IMG/VR virus record: IMGVR_UViG_3300027963_000238
Location: 1 to 29,970 of that record
Source of the DNA: a virus
DNA: 29,970 bases
Reading direction: 5' to 3' (one strand)
Shown here: positions 29,812 through 29,970 of the stretch, one piece after another
How positions within the stretch are numbered: the first letter of the stretch is position 1
Layout: every line of letters starts with the position of its first letter
Made by a program: the position numbers and the translations under genes
Notes under the pieces: model-generated
Seen by the model: the letters and a program-made list of their open reading frames with translations, nothing else
Told to the model about the DNA's origin: nothing
The model's database searches: none

Positions 29812-29943
29812 ATGGCAAAAGGAATTGGCGAAGTACATAAACAAGTGGTTAAGAAAACATCACAGGGTGGGCGAGTAAAGACTTCTACAATGAATAAAAC
29901 TGAAAAACGTAGTTTTAAAAAAGATAGAGGTCAAGGAAAATAA
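29812..29943 (+). CDS. Small basic phage protein, 43 residues
   Basis: MAKGIGEVHKQVVKKTSQGG onward, ending KRSFKKDRGQGK; strongly basic (many Lys/Arg), so probably nucleic-acid binding. AAAGGA lies upstream of the ATG. The TMNKTEKRSFKKDRGQGK tail resembles small basic proteins seen in other aquatic T4-like phages, by recollection only. Function unknown. Confidence 0.72.
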   Translation: MAKGIGEVHKQVVKKTSQGGRVKTSTMNKTEKRSFKKDRGQGK

Positions 29944-29949
29944 TAATTA

Positions 29950-29970
29950 AGGACCTTAACTCAGCTGGTA
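29950..29970 (+). tRNA. tRNA gene cut by the window end
   Basis: AGGACCT as acceptor, then TA, ACTCAGCTGGTA matching a D-arm start. The anticodon lies outside the window, so identity is unknown. Confidence 0.7.

Overview
The window looks like part of the genome of a large T4-like (contractile-tailed) phage of an aquatic proteobacterium. Reasons: AT-rich and almost entirely single-stranded gene order; a very large repetitive tail-fibre gene; class Ia ribonucleotide reductase (nrdA/nrdB) with glutaredoxin; a PAAR spike-tip protein; a SleB-type endolysin with a holin-like neighbour; homing-type endonucleases; and a dense tRNA cluster mixed with very small genes. The host guess is inference: the HNH protein, IscU and YqiA-like esterase resemble proteobacterial families, and several promoters match the sigma-70 consensus.

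Layout. 1-9543: 3' part of a giant tail-fibre gene, open from the first base, made of 40-residue repeats, 95-residue repeats and two cupredoxin-like domains. 9543-10640: Thr-rich/Gly-rich adhesin-like protein, translationally coupled to the fibre. 10839-15591: DNA-precursor module. nrdA is broken into two genes by a naturally split intein inserted directly after the thiyl-radical cysteine; it is followed by two unknown genes, nrdB and glutaredoxin. 15594-18877: small protein, PAAR tip and a 896-residue probable virion protein. 18955-19804: lysis pair. 19807-21833: small unknown genes and an Fe-S/oxidative-stress group (IscU, Cys4 protein, rubrerythrin, free-standing rubredoxin), closed by a strong terminator at 21981. 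22020-29970: tRNA region with 16 complete tRNA genes, one cut by the window end and two tRNA remnants. Between them are small hypotheticals, an HNH endonuclease, a PD-(D/E)XK homing-type endonuclease, a repeat lipoprotein (the only minus-strand gene), an alpha/beta hydrolase and several apparently structured non-coding stretches.

Most striking points: (1) the tRNA-Leu(UAA) gene carries a 212-nt group I intron between anticodon positions 34 and 35, the same site as the classic cyanobacterial intron, with a homing-type endonuclease gene about 160 nt downstream. (2) The split intein separates the radical Cys of NrdA from its catalytic Glu, so RNR activity requires protein trans-splicing. (3) The tail fibre carries two domains with complete type-1 copper ligand sets. 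(4) A 74-bp promoter cassette with perfect TTGACA-N17-TATAAT is duplicated 5 kb apart. (5) Several 140-260 nt gene-free stretches are rich in hairpins and may be undescribed phage RNAs.

How it works together: RNR, glutaredoxin and probably the Fe-S/rubrerythrin genes support nucleotide synthesis and redox balance during infection. The tRNAs mostly read A- or U-ending codons and fit the phage's AT-rich codon use. The fibre, adhesin, PAAR and large structural genes build the tail, and the SleB/holin pair releases progeny.
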